64,000 bases of DNA from Gammaproteobacteria bacterium RIFCSPHIGHO2_12_FULL_41_20 (GCA_001801575.1 MGYC01000008.1:46828-110827); one strand, 5' to 3'. Shown: positions 35,391 through 45,615, numbered from the stretch's first letter. The notes: generated from the sequence alone by a model not told the origin. A program made the numbers and translations.

Positions 35391-36683
35391 ATGCACTATA
35401 TGGCACATCACGAGAAGACTCGGCATACAAAACTAGCTTGGGCGGTGACGTTAACGGCTTCTTTGTTTTTTTTCTATGAGTTTATTCAAATGAATTTCTT
35501 TAATGCAATTAATGTACAATTGCGCGAAGAATTTCATTTGGATGCTGTACAGGTAGGCCAATTATTTTCCATGTATTTTTATGCTAATGCTTTATGTTTA
35601 TTCCCGGTGGGTAATTTGCTCGATCGATTTTCAACTAAGAAACTATTATTGTTTGCAGCCATTATATGCACGATAGGTACTTTTCTCTTTGCTATTGCTA
35701 CAGAATACTGGATTGCTGCTTTTGGACGGTTTTTAGTTGGTGGTGGGGCTTCATTTTGTTTTTTAAGTTGTATTCGTATAGCTTCACGTTGGTTTCCTCC
35801 TTCGCGAATGGCATTGGTTACAGGTATTGTAGTGACCATGGCTATGTTAGGTGGTTTGGTTGCACAGACACCGTTTGCTTTGGCCACGGAGGCATTAGGG
35901 AATTGGCGATATGCATTATTGTTGAATACAGCATTAGGGGTAGTCATTATTGTAGCTATTGCATGGGTTGTGCAAGATCGGCCACCCGATGCGCAAGCAG
36001 AAGCTAAATTAGATCATCAGCATTTACAAGCTTTAGGACTATGGCGTTGTATTAAACTAGCGGCGTTTAATCCACAGAATTGGTTAGGGGGATTATACAC
36101 AGCACTGATTAATTTGCCGGTATTTATTTTAGGGGGACTATGGGGAATTCTTTACCTGACTGAGGTGCATCATATTACTACTACGCAAGCCTCTTATGCG
36201 ACTACAGTATTTTTTATTGGTGTTATCTTTGGGTCGCCGGCATTTGGATGGTTTTCAGATGCTATTGGTCGTCGCGTATTGCCTATGATTATCGGGGCTA
36301 TTCTATCGTTAATTGTTATGCTTATTTTAATGTATACACCGAATCTTTCACTATTTAGTGTGATTATATTATTTTTCTTAATTGGATTTGTGACCAGTTC
36401 GCAAGTATTAACTTATCCTACCATTGCAGAATTGAATCCTATTTATTTAACTAGTACTGCTGTGAGTATTGATTCGGTATGTATTATGGTAAGTGGTTTT
36501 GTTTTTCCTCCTTTGTTTGGTTGGTTGATGCAGCGAGGGGGGGCTCATGAGATAGTTAATGGTGTGATTACGTATACAGCGCAGGATTTTCAGTATGCTA
36601 TGTGGATTATGCCTATTGCTTTTCTATTGGGATTAATTATCGCTTTCTATATTCGAGAAACATACTGTAAATCACAAGCATAA
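35391..36683 (+). CDS. MFS transporter
   Basis: A 430-residue, twelve-segment major facilitator. The loop 2-3 signature is [14 protein letters not shown] (G-x-L-x-D-R-x-[ST]-x-[KR]) and the repeat in the second half is [40 protein letters not shown] is split across helices 4-5 and is typical of the anion/organic-acid or phthalate-like MFS branch common in Legionella. The ATG at 35391 has AAGGA 10 nt upstream; 35298 would add a non-conserved lead. It ends 10 bp before deoB, so the transporter may import a substrate related to nucleoside breakdown. That link is inference. Confidence 0.82.
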   Translation: MHYMAHHEKTRHTKLAWAVTLTASLFFFYEFIQMNFFNAINVQLREEFHLDAVQVGQLFSMYFYANALCLFPVGNLLDRFSTKKLLLFAAIICTIGTFLFAIATEYWIAAFGRFLVGGGASFCFLSCIRIASRWFPPSRMALVTGIVVTMAMLGGLVAQTPFALATEALGNWRYALLLNTALGVVIIVAIAWVVQDRPPDAQAEAKLDHQHLQALGLWRCIKLAAFNPQNWLGGLYTALINLPVFILGGLWGILYLTEVHHITTTQASYATTVFFIGVIFGSPAFGWFSDAIGRRVLPMIIGAILSLIVMLILMYTPNLSLFSVIILFFLIGFVTSSQVLTYPTIAELNPIYLTSTAVSIDSVCIMVSGFVFPPLFGWLMQRGGAHEIVNGVITYTAQDFQYAMWIMPIAFLLGLIIAFYIRETYCKSQA

Positions 36684-36693
36684 AGGAGAAGGA

Positions 36694-37911
36694 ATGGCAC
36701 GTGCTTTTATTCTGATGTTAGATTCATTTGGCATTGGTGCAACAGTAGATGCAGAGAAATACGGTGATGCCGGTGCTGATACCTTACGCCATATTGCCGA
36801 GCAGTGTCAGCAAGGTAAAGCAGATAAAGCGGGTGTGCGTTCTGGGATATTGCATATTCCTAATCTAACTCGCCTAGGATTAAATGAGGCAGCGCGTATT
36901 AGTCAGGGTAGTTTTGTGCCTGGATTAGCAACAAATATCGTTATACAAGGTATGTATGGATGTGCAGAAGAATTGAGTCATGGAAAAGATACACAAAGCG
37001 GCCATTGGGAAATAGCGGGTGTACCGGTATTATTTGACTGGGGTTATTTTTCCAATGACAACCCATGTTTCCCTGAAGCATTGCTACAACAGTTCATTGC
37101 CGAGGCAAAACTACCTGGTGTGTTGGGTAATAAGCATGCATCAGGCACAGTGATTATTGAAGAATTGGGCGCAGAGCATCAACGTACCGGTAAACCTATT
37201 GTGTATACCTCTGCAGACAGTGTATTCCAAATCGCGGCACATGAAGAAAGTTTTGGATTAGAGCGTTTATATGAAATTTGTGAGATTGCGCGTCGTTTAG
37301 TCGATAAATACAACATTGGGCGCGTCATTGCTAGGCCTTTTCTCGGTACACCAGGGTATTATAAGCGTACCGGCAATCGCCATGATTATGCCACACCGCC
37401 ACCAGAGCCTACGTTACTCGATAAATTAGTGGTACATAGTGGCGAAGTGATTGCAATTGGTAAGATAGCGGATATTTATGCGCATCAAGGAGTGACCAAG
37501 GCTGTCAAAGCAGATGGTAATATAGCGCTATTTGATGCCTTGTTACGAGAAGTAGCGCAAGCACCTGAGCATAGCCTGGTATTTGTGAATTTTGTCGATT
37601 TTGATATGGTCTATGGCCATCGGCGTGATGTTATTGGCTACGCAAAGGCACTTGAAGAGTTTGATATACGATTGCCAGAATTCGAAAGGCTGTTACAGCC
37701 AGGCGATTTAGCTATTATTACTGCTGACCACGGCTGTGATCCTACTTGGCGTGGTTCAGATCATACGCGCGAAGCGATTCCTGTTATTGCTTTTGGTCCT
37801 GCAGCAAGACCAGGTCCGATAGGTAAACGTAAAACTTTTGCGGACATTGGGCAGACATTGGCTAAGCATTTAGGAATCGAATCGCTGCGTTATGGCGAGG
37901 CATTTTTGTAA
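36694..37911 (+). CDS. deoB: Phosphopentomutase
   Basis: Interconverts ribose-1-phosphate (or deoxyribose-1-phosphate) and the 5-phosphate in nucleoside salvage. It has [21 protein letters not shown] with the first metal Asp, [25 protein letters not shown], the Thr-phosphate region [15 protein letters not shown], and [18 protein letters not shown] with the second metal site. The 405-residue length is standard. GGAGAAGG lies just before the ATG. It is apparently in an operon with the MFS gene, and other deo genes are absent from the window. Confidence 0.95.
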   Translation: MARAFILMLDSFGIGATVDAEKYGDAGADTLRHIAEQCQQGKADKAGVRSGILHIPNLTRLGLNEAARISQGSFVPGLATNIVIQGMYGCAEELSHGKDTQSGHWEIAGVPVLFDWGYFSNDNPCFPEALLQQFIAEAKLPGVLGNKHASGTVIIEELGAEHQRTGKPIVYTSADSVFQIAAHEESFGLERLYEICEIARRLVDKYNIGRVIARPFLGTPGYYKRTGNRHDYATPPPEPTLLDKLVVHSGEVIAIGKIADIYAHQGVTKAVKADGNIALFDALLREVAQAPEHSLVFVNFVDFDMVYGHRRDVIGYAKALEEFDIRLPEFERLLQPGDLAIITADHGCDPTWRGSDHTREAIPVIAFGPAARPGPIGKRKTFADIGQTLAKHLGIESLRYGEAFL

Positions 37912-37965
37912 TCCGGTTGTTATGATAACAGCCTGGGAAACTCTTGAGTTTACCAGCAGTTCCCG

Positions 37966-38089
37966 TTAACACTGTCATCCTGAGCGTCAGCGAAGGATCA
38001 GCGTCCTTGTTGACTGTATTGTGACAAGGATGCTGATCCTTCGCTAACGCTCAGGATGACAGCCTAACCCTCAGGATGACAGTGTTAAT
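37966..38089. repeat. Palindromic repeat, TCATCCTGAGCG family (copy 1)
   Basis: Nested inverted repeat downstream of deoB. The outer TTAACACTGTCATCCTGAG pairs with its complement ending near 38089. The inner CTGTCATCCTGAGCG-TCAGCGAAGGATC arm pairs with the complement around 38030-38062. The 3' arm has a partly duplicated end (CTCAGGATGACAG occurs twice). It lies between convergent genes and could also end transcription. Confidence 0.8.
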
Positions 38090-38107
38090 GGAAACTCTGC
38101 TGTGAGT

Positions 38108-38851
38108 TTACTCTCCCGCTTTCGTTAGCGCGCGTAGAAACTCTAGTGGAATAGGTAATACTATGGTGGATGTTTTATCATTAGTAATATTAGCGAGTGT
38201 TTGTAAGTAGCGTAATTGTAAAGCTTGGGGTTGTTGCGCTAATATTTTGGCGGCATCCAATAACTTTTGTGCTGCTTGAAATTCACCATCGGCATTGATG
38301 ATTTTAGCGCGTCTATCGCGTTCCGCTTCAGCTTGGCGTGCAATAGCGCGTACCATGTTTTCATTGATATCAATATCTTTTATTTCTACCAGACTCACTT
38401 TAATTCCCCATGTGTCAGTGTGTTCGTCTAGTATTTTCTGTATGTCGGTATTCATTTTCGTGCGTTCTGATAACATTTCATCAAGCTCGTGTTGGCCTAA
38501 TACTGATCGTAGTGTGGTTTGTGCTAATTGACTTACTGCAGAATAATAATCTTCTACCTGGATGATAGCACGTTCAGGCGCAATAATTCTAAAATAGACA
38601 ACCGCACTTACATGCACGGACACATTGTCTCGAGAAATCACATCTTGTGGTGGGATATCGACGACAACTGTGCGCAATTCGGTTTTTATCATTTGCTGTA
38701 CAAAAGGGACCACAATAATTAATCCAGGACCTTTTACACCAGAAAAACGTCCTAAAGTAAAAATTACCCCACGTTCATATTCTGTTAAAATTCGGATGAA
38801 GGAGAAAAGAAAAATAAGAATAATCGGGATGAGAATATATAAAAATGACAT
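38108..38851 (-). CDS. Slipin (SPFH/band 7, stomatin-like)
   Basis: A 247-residue membrane-anchored protein. One N-terminal transmembrane helix is followed by the SPFH domain: [56 protein letters not shown], and the C-terminal coiled coil [22 protein letters not shown] (given here as the family landmark). It forms oligomers in the inner membrane and is typically cleaved or regulated by its NfeD partner. It starts 5 bp after the nfeD stop, so the two form an operon. Confidence 0.9.
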   Translation of the reverse strand: MSFLYILIPIILIFLFSFIRILTEYERGVIFTLGRFSGVKGPGLIIVVPFVQQMIKTELRTVVVDIPPQDVISRDNVSVHVSAVVYFRIIAPERAIIQVEDYYSAVSQLAQTTLRSVLGQHELDEMLSERTKMNTDIQKILDEHTDTWGIKVSLVEIKDIDINENMVRAIARQAEAERDRRAKIINADGEFQAAQKLLDAAKILAQQPQALQLRYLQTLANITNDKTSTIVLPIPLEFLRALTKAGE

Positions 38852-38855
38852 AAAG

Positions 38856-40133
38856 TTACTCCACAGGCTCCACTGACACCGTTAATCCAATTATCTTTAC
38901 TATTTTTACCCGTTGCCCAGTATGCAAAGGCATGGATGAATGGGCATGCCATATTTCACCCACTGTACGAATGAGGATATCATTATTATTTTTATATTCT
39001 AAAACTTCGCCTTCTTTGTTAAGTAAGCCTTCTTGTCCTGTTACTACCGACTGACGGAATGAGTTAATAGTTAAATATAAAATGAGCAAGAAAAATCCCA
39101 CACTAATTAGACTCATAGTTAAAATAATTTGCCAGGCAATATAGTAACCAGAAGAATTTACATCAAATAAGATAATTGAACCTAACACAAAGGCAATGAC
39201 GCCACCGATACCTAACACTCCATAGCTAGTGATAAATATCTCTGAAACAATGAATACAATACCCATGAGTAACAGTGATAATCCTGCATAATTAACCGGT
39301 AATAAATTAAAAGCAAATAATGCGAGTAATAAAGCAATACCGCCTATGACACCAGGAACAATGAACCCCGGGTTCATGAACTCAAAAAAGAGACCATAAA
39401 TACCTAGTAATAATAAGATATAGGCGATATTGGGATCTGTGATGATAGATAGAAATTGAAAATGCCAATCAGGTTTAAATGTATCAAGAGTTAAATCTGT
39501 AGTATGTAATGTTTGTTGGCTGTTTTGAATGTTAATAGTGCGATTATTTAATTGTTTTAATAAATCGGTTAGATCGTTAGCGTTGATTTCAATGACATGT
39601 TGTTGTAATGCTTCGTTATTTGCAATGCTGGCAGCTTGACGTACTGCTGATTCAGCCCAATTTGCATTACGGTTACGTAAGGTAGCGAGACTGCGTAGGT
39701 AGGCGACAGCGTCATTTGTGGCTTTGTTATGAGCGGCAGTGGCTATTTTGCCTTTTTTTTCAGTTAAGGATACGGGTGAAGCTGCGCCCACATTTGTGCC
39801 GGGGGCCATGGCAGCTACGTGTGCTGCATATAAAAGAAAGGTGCCAGCACTAGCAGCACGTGCGCCGGCAGGCGCCACATAAACCACGACTGGGATGGTT
39901 GAAGTTAAGATGAGTTCATTAATAGCGCGCATAACAGTTTCTAAGCCGCCGGGTGTATTGAGCTGTAAGATAATGATTTCTGCGTGTTCTGCTCTGGCAT
40001 AGCGGAAGCCGCGATCTAAATAATCTTGCGTAGCGGGGGTTAATGTACCTTTAACAGTAAGGACTATGGCTTTATTAGCCGCAAATAAGGGAAGAGAAAA
40101 TAATAACAACAACAAGATAAATAATTTGCGCAT
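38856..40133 (-). CDS. nfeD: NfeD family membrane serine protease (ClpP-class)
   Basis: A 425-residue long-form NfeD. The signal peptide (residues 1-19) precedes a ClpP-like protease domain with [13 protein letters not shown] and the nucleophile in ARAASAGTF (Ser95). Lys137 in HNKATNDA is at the position of the catalytic lysine of the archaeal stomatin protease PH1510. Four or five transmembrane segments (about 230-375) and a C-terminal OB-fold domain ([28 protein letters not shown]) follow. The start is set at 40133 because the longer frame runs into a 41-bp inverted repeat. It is co-transcribed with the slipin gene. Confidence 0.88.
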   Translation of the reverse strand: MRKLFILLLLLFSLPLFAANKAIVLTVKGTLTPATQDYLDRGFRYARAEHAEIIILQLNTPGGLETVMRAINELILTSTIPVVVYVAPAGARAASAGTFLLYAAHVAAMAPGTNVGAASPVSLTEKKGKIATAAHNKATNDAVAYLRSLATLRNRNANWAESAVRQAASIANNEALQQHVIEINANDLTDLLKQLNNRTINIQNSQQTLHTTDLTLDTFKPDWHFQFLSIITDPNIAYILLLLGIYGLFFEFMNPGFIVPGVIGGIALLLALFAFNLLPVNYAGLSLLLMGIVFIVSEIFITSYGVLGIGGVIAFVLGSIILFDVNSSGYYIAWQIILTMSLISVGFFLLILYLTINSFRQSVVTGQEGLLNKEGEVLEYKNNNDILIRTVGEIWHAHSSMPLHTGQRVKIVKIIGLTVSVEPVE

Positions 40134-40315
40134 ATACCCGAAGCGTTTCACTTTTAGGTGTTTAAAATGACATCTTACTACGACCTTGAAAAGGTTTTCT
40201 CGATAAAAATGCTCGAAATACCGCAAGTATTCCTCCGCTTTTTCTCGAGAAAACCCTTTCAATCTCTTGCAATCTGTCATTTTAAACACCTAAAAGTGAA
40301 ACGCTTCGGGTATAT
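40132..40315. repeat. 184-bp inverted-repeat element (perfect 41-bp arms)
   Basis: Arms 40132-40172 and 40275-40315 are exact reverse complements (outer end ATATACCCGAAGCGTTT). A further imperfect inner pair (GAAAAGGTTTTCTCGA with one mismatch) lengthens the palindrome. It begins within the start codon of nfeD, so it replaces or forms that gene's upstream region. A 17-bp solo end lies at 8894. Confidence 0.9.
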
Positions 40316-40407
40316 CCCTATGCTTCCTTAATGAGATAACGCCAGTATAAAGCCTTTTCTAGGATCAGTCATTAATTGAGGTGGATAGAATAATTATTGC
40401 AAGAGTA

Positions 40408-40492
40408 TGCCGAGGGTCGGGATCGAACCGACACGGTGTTGCCACCATCGGTTTTTGAGACCGACGCGTCTACCAATTCCGCCACCACGGCA
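40408..40492 (-). tRNA. tRNA-Leu (anticodon CAA)
   Basis: Read on the minus strand, the acceptor stem TGCCGTG/…CTCGGCA pairs, with D-arm GGCGGAATTGGTAGACGC, an anticodon stem-loop TCGGT-CTCAAAA-ACCGA (anticodon CAA), a long variable arm (class II, TGGTGGCAACACCG region) and T-loop GGTTCGATCCC. The length of 85 nt fits leucine tRNAs. CCA is not encoded. Confidence 0.95.
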
Positions 40493-40558
40493 TGAAGGCG
40501 CCCAGTATAGCAAAGCTAAAGGCAAGGTCAACGGGGTTTCTATGTGCGCAGGCTTAAC

Positions 40559-41692
40559 TTAACTTAAGGTGTTCCTTAGCAGTCGTTGTATCCATGTTGT
40601 TCTTGGCTCAGTAATTGCTGGAGTATTCGCTGCCTGTGTATCATTTTGTTGTGGATGTGAAAATAGTGTTACTGGATTTAATGATAAGAGCTCAGCTGTA
40701 GCAGAAGTAACGGTACATTGAGATTGTACCTGGTGATAACGTGGATTAAATTCAACCAAGATGTTGAACCATTTGTCGACGAGTATGTAGTGTTTCCATG
40801 CTTTTAGCCTTTGTTCTATTTCACTAAAAGGAAAGATTGCACCTGACCAGGCATCGCAAATAACATCACCTATTCTAACAAAAGTATGTCCACCATTAGT
40901 GATATTATATAATTGGCATGTTATACCGAGTTTACGCGCAGCATTAAAATAGCTTACTGCAAATTGGTGCATAACCACCTCGCTCATTTGATCACAATTA
41001 GCCATTCTTGTGTTTGCAACGAATTGTGTGGCGAATCTTGTATAGCGAATAAAGTCATCGGATTCTGTTGATGTTAATAGATCGACGGTTGTCCTTTTAA
41101 GGGCTATTCTCGCAATGATATCTTCATGCGCACGTTGTAAGAATAGCTGTGTTTTCAGCACCTCTGTGTATGAACGGCCATTGCTTTGTGGGTGTGAGCC
41201 TGATTCAGTAACTATTTGTCGTACTTCATTAGCTAAGTCACCGGCCATTTTTAACGCTGTTCCGAGTTGGATATTATTACGGGTGATGGCTTCATAACGT
41301 TGTAAGATGAGTGGGGTTGCTACAGGTTGGGAAATGGGCGGCATATCTACAGTCATGAGGGGTAGTAAAGCCAGACCCACTTTTTCTGCTGCAGCAGATA
41401 ATTCTGACCTAGAGTCGTCATTGCATACTAAATCAAAAGGTAATTGACCGCGATCATTTACGGTTCTTGCCATCAGTGAGACTGCATCTGAGCCTATTTC
41501 TTGGATTAACCTTTTTATTTCTTCTGTGGGCTGTTGGGCGTACATAGCTGTATGCAGGCGTGTATCGCCGTTTTGTGCCTGAGAAAGCATGCGCACAAAA
41601 TAACCTATAAGATGAGGAGGGCGGCGAACGGCTGTGGTGCGCGTATTTGCTATAAATAGGCTAAATAAAGCCAAACCTCTTCTCGCGAACAT
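40559..41692 (-). CDS. Putative effector with Cys-His-Asp (papain/transglutaminase-like) domain
   Basis: A 377-residue protein of unknown family. Residues 41-95 resemble one and a half degenerate ankyrin repeats (NGDTRLHTAMYAQQPTEEIKRL). The C-terminal half has NCDQMSEVVMHQFAVSYF (Cys233), NGGHTFVRIGD (His269) and VICDAWSGAIFPF (Asp280). This Cys-His-Asp order and spacing is that of the papain-like fold seen in several type III effectors and transglutaminases. There is no signal peptide. The ATG at 41692 with AAAGGTGA upstream is preferred over 41722. It sits between tRNA-Leu and a DUF4143 ATPase. Activity is inferred. Confidence 0.6.
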   Translation of the reverse strand: MFARRGLALFSLFIANTRTTAVRRPPHLIGYFVRMLSQAQNGDTRLHTAMYAQQPTEEIKRLIQEIGSDAVSLMARTVNDRGQLPFDLVCNDDSRSELSAAAEKVGLALLPLMTVDMPPISQPVATPLILQRYEAITRNNIQLGTALKMAGDLANEVRQIVTESGSHPQSNGRSYTEVLKTQLFLQRAHEDIIARIALKRTTVDLLTSTESDDFIRYTRFATQFVANTRMANCDQMSEVVMHQFAVSYFNAARKLGITCQLYNITNGGHTFVRIGDVICDAWSGAIFPFSEIEQRLKAWKHYILVDKWFNILVEFNPRYHQVQSQCTVTSATAELLSLNPVTLFSHPQQNDTQAANTPAITEPRTTWIQRLLRNTLS

Positions 41693-41905
41693 GCAATAGT
41701 CACCTTTTTTAAGTATGATCAAAATATAGTCAAATTCTAACGAAAAATAACATAACTGTCAAGTTATTGACCAGAAAGAGGGGGTATGTGGTATATCTCG
41801 ATGTTTTATATAAATGTAATATTATTCAAGTAGTTAAGTGCAGTTAAGAGGACGCCTAACAAAAATTCGTACTTCCCATGAGTCTCTATGAAGGAAGGGC
41901 AATTT

Positions 41906-43045
41906 TTACCCATTTTCCCACGGTGGGCTTTTAAAGAAATCAATAGGATTAGTAACAAGAATAGTATCTTGATGATAGGGGCGACTTAATTCTCCTACTA
42001 TTTGAATAGTATTTTTTGGTTTTAATTTTTGTGAATAGTATTTTAAGCTAGATGAGATATCACTATCATTATTTTTAACTTCAATCAAATCGACAATTTT
42101 GTTATCTATCTGAGTCAGAAAATCAACTTCGCGTCCTTCTTTATCGCGTATGTAATGCAAACTACATCGATAACCATAATAATCTTCAATAAAATGTAGT
42201 CGCTTCAATAATGTCGTTGCCACTAAATTTTCTAGGCGTACACCATTTTTCTCAATGACATCGCCATTGTCGTAGAAAAAAACTTTAGGAGGTTTTTGAA
42301 TAGCCCGGGGAATATTTTTAACATAAGGGTAAATCGGGAATGCTAAATACATTTTTTCAATCACCGATAACCAACTCTTTGCCGTTTTGGGGGATATTTG
42401 CAAATCTTCAGCTATGTTTGCGAGTGTTATCATTCCGCCGACTCTTTCACGCAGAGCATCAATAAAGAGAGATAGCAGTTGAATATTGCGAATCGATTCT
42501 AAATCACGTATATCTTCACGCAAGATTTTGTCAAAGCGTTCACGACGCCATCGACGCGCTTCTCGTTCATCTGCAGCTAGGAATGGCTCTGGGAATCCGC
42601 CTAAAGTGAGCAAACGTTGATAACCTTCTTTGGCGGATATAGTTGAGGGTAACTCATCTAGTGTAAGCGGATGTAACCGCCAATAATGATATCGTCCCAT
42701 GAGTGAGTCTCCGCCACGGCGATACACATCTAAGCGCGCAGATCCTGTGACTAGATATTCTTGATTATCTGGTTTGGTATCATAGATGCCTTTAATCCAC
42801 TGCTTCCAATGAGGGTATTTATGTAGTTCGTCAAAGATAATCAGAGAACTTTCTTTTAGCCACTGTTTATGTAGAACTGCCCTTCGATCCTCATCATTGT
42901 CCCAGTTAAAATAAACTCCATCTGAAAATTGATTATGACAAAGTGCCTTGCTCAGTGTGGTTTTCCCTACTTGGCGTGGCCCACCGAGAAAAACCATCTT
43001 CTTGGTAAGATCTTGAAATATAAATGATTCGCAATATCGTCTCAC
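41906..43045 (-). CDS. AAA_14/DUF4143 ATPase
   Basis: A 379-residue P-loop ATPase of the AAA_14-DUF4143 family. Walker A is GGPRQVGKTTLSK (near residue 25), Walker B SLIIFDELHKYPHW, sensor YLVTGSARLDVYRRGGDS with LMGRYHYWRL. The C-terminal DUF4143 part has a helix-turn-helix-like segment (TLANIAEDLQISPKTAKSWL) and a restriction-nuclease-like core (FYDNGDV, REVDFLTQ, LIEVKN with D-x-K spacing). Such proteins are widespread in mobile or accessory regions; their biological role is not established. It lies between two tRNA genes. Confidence 0.85.
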   Translation of the reverse strand: MRRYCESFIFQDLTKKMVFLGGPRQVGKTTLSKALCHNQFSDGVYFNWDNDEDRRAVLHKQWLKESSLIIFDELHKYPHWKQWIKGIYDTKPDNQEYLVTGSARLDVYRRGGDSLMGRYHYWRLHPLTLDELPSTISAKEGYQRLLTLGGFPEPFLAADEREARRWRRERFDKILREDIRDLESIRNIQLLSLFIDALRERVGGMITLANIAEDLQISPKTAKSWLSVIEKMYLAFPIYPYVKNIPRAIQKPPKVFFYDNGDVIEKNGVRLENLVATTLLKRLHFIEDYYGYRCSLHYIRDKEGREVDFLTQIDNKIVDLIEVKNNDSDISSSLKYYSQKLKPKNTIQIVGELSRPYHQDTILVTNPIDFFKSPPWENG

Positions 43046-43161
43046 GGCTATATTTTACCTTATTCCAAAGTAGACGCGTTTATTTTGGAGTATAGTACAT
43101 TATAGACGTGACTGCTATGAGATTGTAAGTCAACCGGGGATGCCTGAATCTCTCATTGTCA

Positions 43162-43238
43162 TGGCGTCCCGGGGCGGATTCGAACCGCCGACCTGCCCCT
43201 TAGGAGGGGGCTGCGCTATCCATCTGTGCCACCGGGAC
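43162..43238 (-). tRNA. tRNA-Arg (anticodon CCT)
   Basis: On the minus strand the acceptor stem GTCCCGG pairs with CCGGGAC. D-arm, anticodon stem-loop GCCCC-CTCCTAA-GGGGC (anticodon CCT) and T-loop GGTTCGAATCC are present. CCA is encoded. tRNA-Arg(CCT) is a common integration site, but I see no duplicated 3' end in the window. Confidence 0.95.
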
Positions 43239-43286
43239 ATTATGTTGTATTGTGGTATGGTATCACCGTTGATTATTGATCTGAAA

Positions 43287-44129
43287 TCATCTTTCTTGTT
43301 TTACTTCTAACAAATGAATACGCCGACTATCAGCGTGTAAAACCTTAAATTGTAAGTTTTCTAAAATCAGTGTTTCACCGCGCGCGGGAAGATGGTCGAA
43401 GGCTTTAAGTATAACGTCACCGATGGTGCTAAATTTTTCATGGTTAAATTTTGTACCCAGAGAGTCATTAAACTCTTTAATGGGGGTGGTTGCTTTGACT
43501 GTGTAAGATCCATCATCACGTTGTTTAATGTAACCATTTTCATCGATATCATACTCATCTTCAATCTCACCGACGATTTGCTCTAATACGTCTTCAATCG
43601 TGACTAGACCAACAACGTGACCGTATTCGTCAATGACAATGGCTAAATGATTGTGATTCACACGGAATTCACGTAGTAAAACATTTAGGCGTTTGCCTTG
43701 TGGCACAAATACTGCTGGGCGCAAAATATCGGCTACTTGAAAATTATGCGCACTATTATTGTAACAATATTTTAATAAATCTTTTGCTAGTAAAATACCA
43801 ATGACATCTTCATCACTTTCCTCCATGACAGGAAAACGTGAGTGTCCAGATTCGATGACTAAAGGCAGAATTTTTTCTAGTTTACTGTCTTTTTCTATGA
43901 CGACCATTTGTGTTTTAGGAATCATGACTTCACGCACTTGCATTTCTGAGACTTGCAAAATACTTTCTATCATGTTGAGTATTTCCGCACTGAGTAACCC
44001 ATTTTCTTCTGAATGTCGTAATACTTCCATGAGTTGCTCACGATTTTGCGGTTCGCGAATGAGTAAGGTAGTGAAGCGTTCTAACCAATTTTTTGACTTT
44101 ACTAGGGGATTTTCTACTTTATTCTTCAT
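43287..44129 (-). CDS. corC: CorC/HlyC-type CBS-domain protein
   Basis: A 280-residue cytoplasmic protein with two CBS domains (VREVMIPKTQMVVI, SGHSRFPVMEE, IGILLAKDLL; then LAIVIDEYGHVVGLVTIEDVLEQIVGEI, where the last stretch is the family signature) and a C-terminal CorC_HlyC domain. It is linked with magnesium/cobalt homeostasis in Enterobacteria. It follows ybeY by 8 bp in the conserved order miaB-ybeZ-ybeY-ybeX. The usual next gene lnt is not here; a tRNA-Arg and a DUF4143 ATPase gene follow instead. Confidence 0.9.
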   Translation of the reverse strand: MKNKVENPLVKSKNWLERFTTLLIREPQNREQLMEVLRHSEENGLLSAEILNMIESILQVSEMQVREVMIPKTQMVVIEKDSKLEKILPLVIESGHSRFPVMEESDEDVIGILLAKDLLKYCYNNSAHNFQVADILRPAVFVPQGKRLNVLLREFRVNHNHLAIVIDEYGHVVGLVTIEDVLEQIVGEIEDEYDIDENGYIKQRDDGSYTVKATTPIKEFNDSLGTKFNHEKFSTIGDVILKAFDHLPARGETLILENLQFKVLHADSRRIHLLEVKQER

Positions 44130-44137
44130 GACTAATC

Positions 44138-44632
44138 CTAATGATAGGGATTTGGAAATCCCATTAATGTTAAAATTCTTATTTCTTCTGATTCCATAAT
44201 TTCTGCATCATGCGTTGTTGCATGGTCGAAACCAAGTAAATGCAGAATACCGTGTACAAGCATATGTACCCAATGTGCATCTGTAGATTTCTGTTGTACT
44301 TGCGCTTCCTGATTAACAATATCCGCGCAAATAACAATATCTCCGAGCGGTAATGTTTTTAGTTTAATACCAGTCGGTAATTCACAAGGAAACGATAAGA
44401 CATTAGTGGGCCCTTGTTTATATCGAAAACGAGCATTTAATATTGACATCTCTTCTTTATCAACTATGCGTAAAGTAACTTCAAATACGCTGTTTTTTCT
44501 ATTGTGTGGTTTCTGTTTTTCTAGAGCTTGTGCAGGGATATTTTCCAATATCTGTTTTGTCCATTGACGTAATTGTACCATTTTTGGGGCAAAGCTGTGT
44601 TTGTTAACGTGCTGTACAGTAATGCGATACAT
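44138..44632 (-). CDS. ybeY: Endoribonuclease YbeY (rRNA maturation)
   Basis: Metal-dependent RNase used in 16S rRNA 3'-end maturation and ribosome quality control. The zinc site is HMLVHGILHLLGFDH (H-x3-H-x5-H). NVLSFPCELP and LGDIVICADIVNQEA are further family landmarks. At 164 residues it is of typical length. It lies 5 bp after phoH and 8 bp before corC in one operon. Confidence 0.93.
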   Translation of the reverse strand: MYRITVQHVNKHSFAPKMVQLRQWTKQILENIPAQALEKQKPHNRKNSVFEVTLRIVDKEEMSILNARFRYKQGPTNVLSFPCELPTGIKLKTLPLGDIVICADIVNQEAQVQQKSTDAHWVHMLVHGILHLLGFDHATTHDAEIMESEEIRILTLMGFPNPYH

Positions 44633-44637
44633 TTTTA

Positions 44638-45615
44638 TTAATTTTTCTTATTCGCGTTGTTTTCCTCGAAACGTGAGTAGGCTTCGACAATAGTTTGTAC
44701 CAGCGGGTGTCTCACCACATCACTGGGTTGAAACTGGGTAAAACTAATCCCTTGAGTATTGCTTAAAACCTGGGCGGCATGTATTAACCCGGATTCTTGG
44801 CGATTACTTAAATCAATCTGAGTAATATCACCGGTAATTACTGCTTTGGAATTAAACCCAATACGAGTTAAAAACATTTTCATTTGTTCTATAGTCGTAT
44901 TTTGCCCTTCATCTAAAATCACGAAAGAATCATTTAGCGACCGGCCGCGCATATAAGCAAGTGGGACTAGCTCTATAATGCCGCGTTCAAGCAGCTGATG
45001 AACTTTTTCAAAGCCAAGCATTTCGTACAGGGCGTCATACAGTGGTTGTAAGTATGGATGGATTTTTTGTGCAATATCACCAGGCAAAAATCCTAATTTT
45101 TCACCCGCTTCCACTATAGGTCGCACCAAGATAATACGACTAACGCGTTCTGCTTCTAGTGCTTGTACCGCACAAGCAACGGCGAGGTAGGTTTTACCCG
45201 TGCCAGCGGGTCCAATCCCAAAGTTAATATCATGGTCCATAATATTGCGAATATAACGAACTTGGTTTTCTCCGCGACCAGTAATTACTTCTTTTTTAAT
45301 GTGAATCTCCATGCGGGTACCTTGCTGTTGCTGTGGTTTTTTGCTAACAGTTTGTAAATACATATGAATATCCTGTGGAGCGAGAATGGGTTCTTTTGCA
45401 GTTTCGTCATATAAATTGCTTAACGTATGACGGGCTTGTTGAACTGCTTGGTGATTGCCGCTGATAGAGAAAGTATACCCACGCTGTTTGATGATAACAC
45501 CCAGCATTTTCTCAATAAGACGTAAGTGTTCGTTAAGTTTACCGCAGAGGCCAAATAATCGATTGTTGTCTTCAGGACTTAAGGTGAGTGATTGTGATGA
45601 AAACGTTGTATCCAA
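44638..45615 (-). CDS. ybeZ: PhoH-like ATPase (YbeZ)
   Basis: A 325-residue protein with an N-terminal KH-like RNA-binding region and a RecA-like ATPase: FGIGPAGTGKTYLAVACA (Walker A), PLAYMRGRSLNDSFVILDEGQ (Walker B) and VITGDITQIDL. It cooperates with YbeY in RNA metabolism. It comes after miaB, separated by about 300 bp containing a palindromic repeat, and is followed directly by ybeY. Confidence 0.93.
   Translation of the reverse strand: MDTTFSSQSLTLSPEDNNRLFGLCGKLNEHLRLIEKMLGVIIKQRGYTFSISGNHQAVQQARHTLSNLYDETAKEPILAPQDIHMYLQTVSKKPQQQQGTRMEIHIKKEVITGRGENQVRYIRNIMDHDINFGIGPAGTGKTYLAVACAVQALEAERVSRIILVRPIVEAGEKLGFLPGDIAQKIHPYLQPLYDALYEMLGFEKVHQLLERGIIELVPLAYMRGRSLNDSFVILDEGQNTTIEQMKMFLTRIGFNSKAVITGDITQIDLSNRQESGLIHAAQVLSNTQGISFTQFQPSDVVRHPLVQTIVEAYSRFEENNANKKN

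Noticed and set aside
37966..38089. Treating the palindromes simply as rho-independent terminators
   Set aside because: Arms of 40-60 bp without T-runs and in both operon-internal and intergenic places fit a dispersed repeat better, although some may also stop transcription.
40134..40289. N-terminal extension of nfeD by 52 residues
   Set aside because: The extension is encoded by the arm of an inverted repeat, and the signal peptide begins at 40133.
43162..43238. tRNA-Arg as a proven integration site
   Set aside because: No second copy of the tRNA 3' end and no intact integrase next to it.
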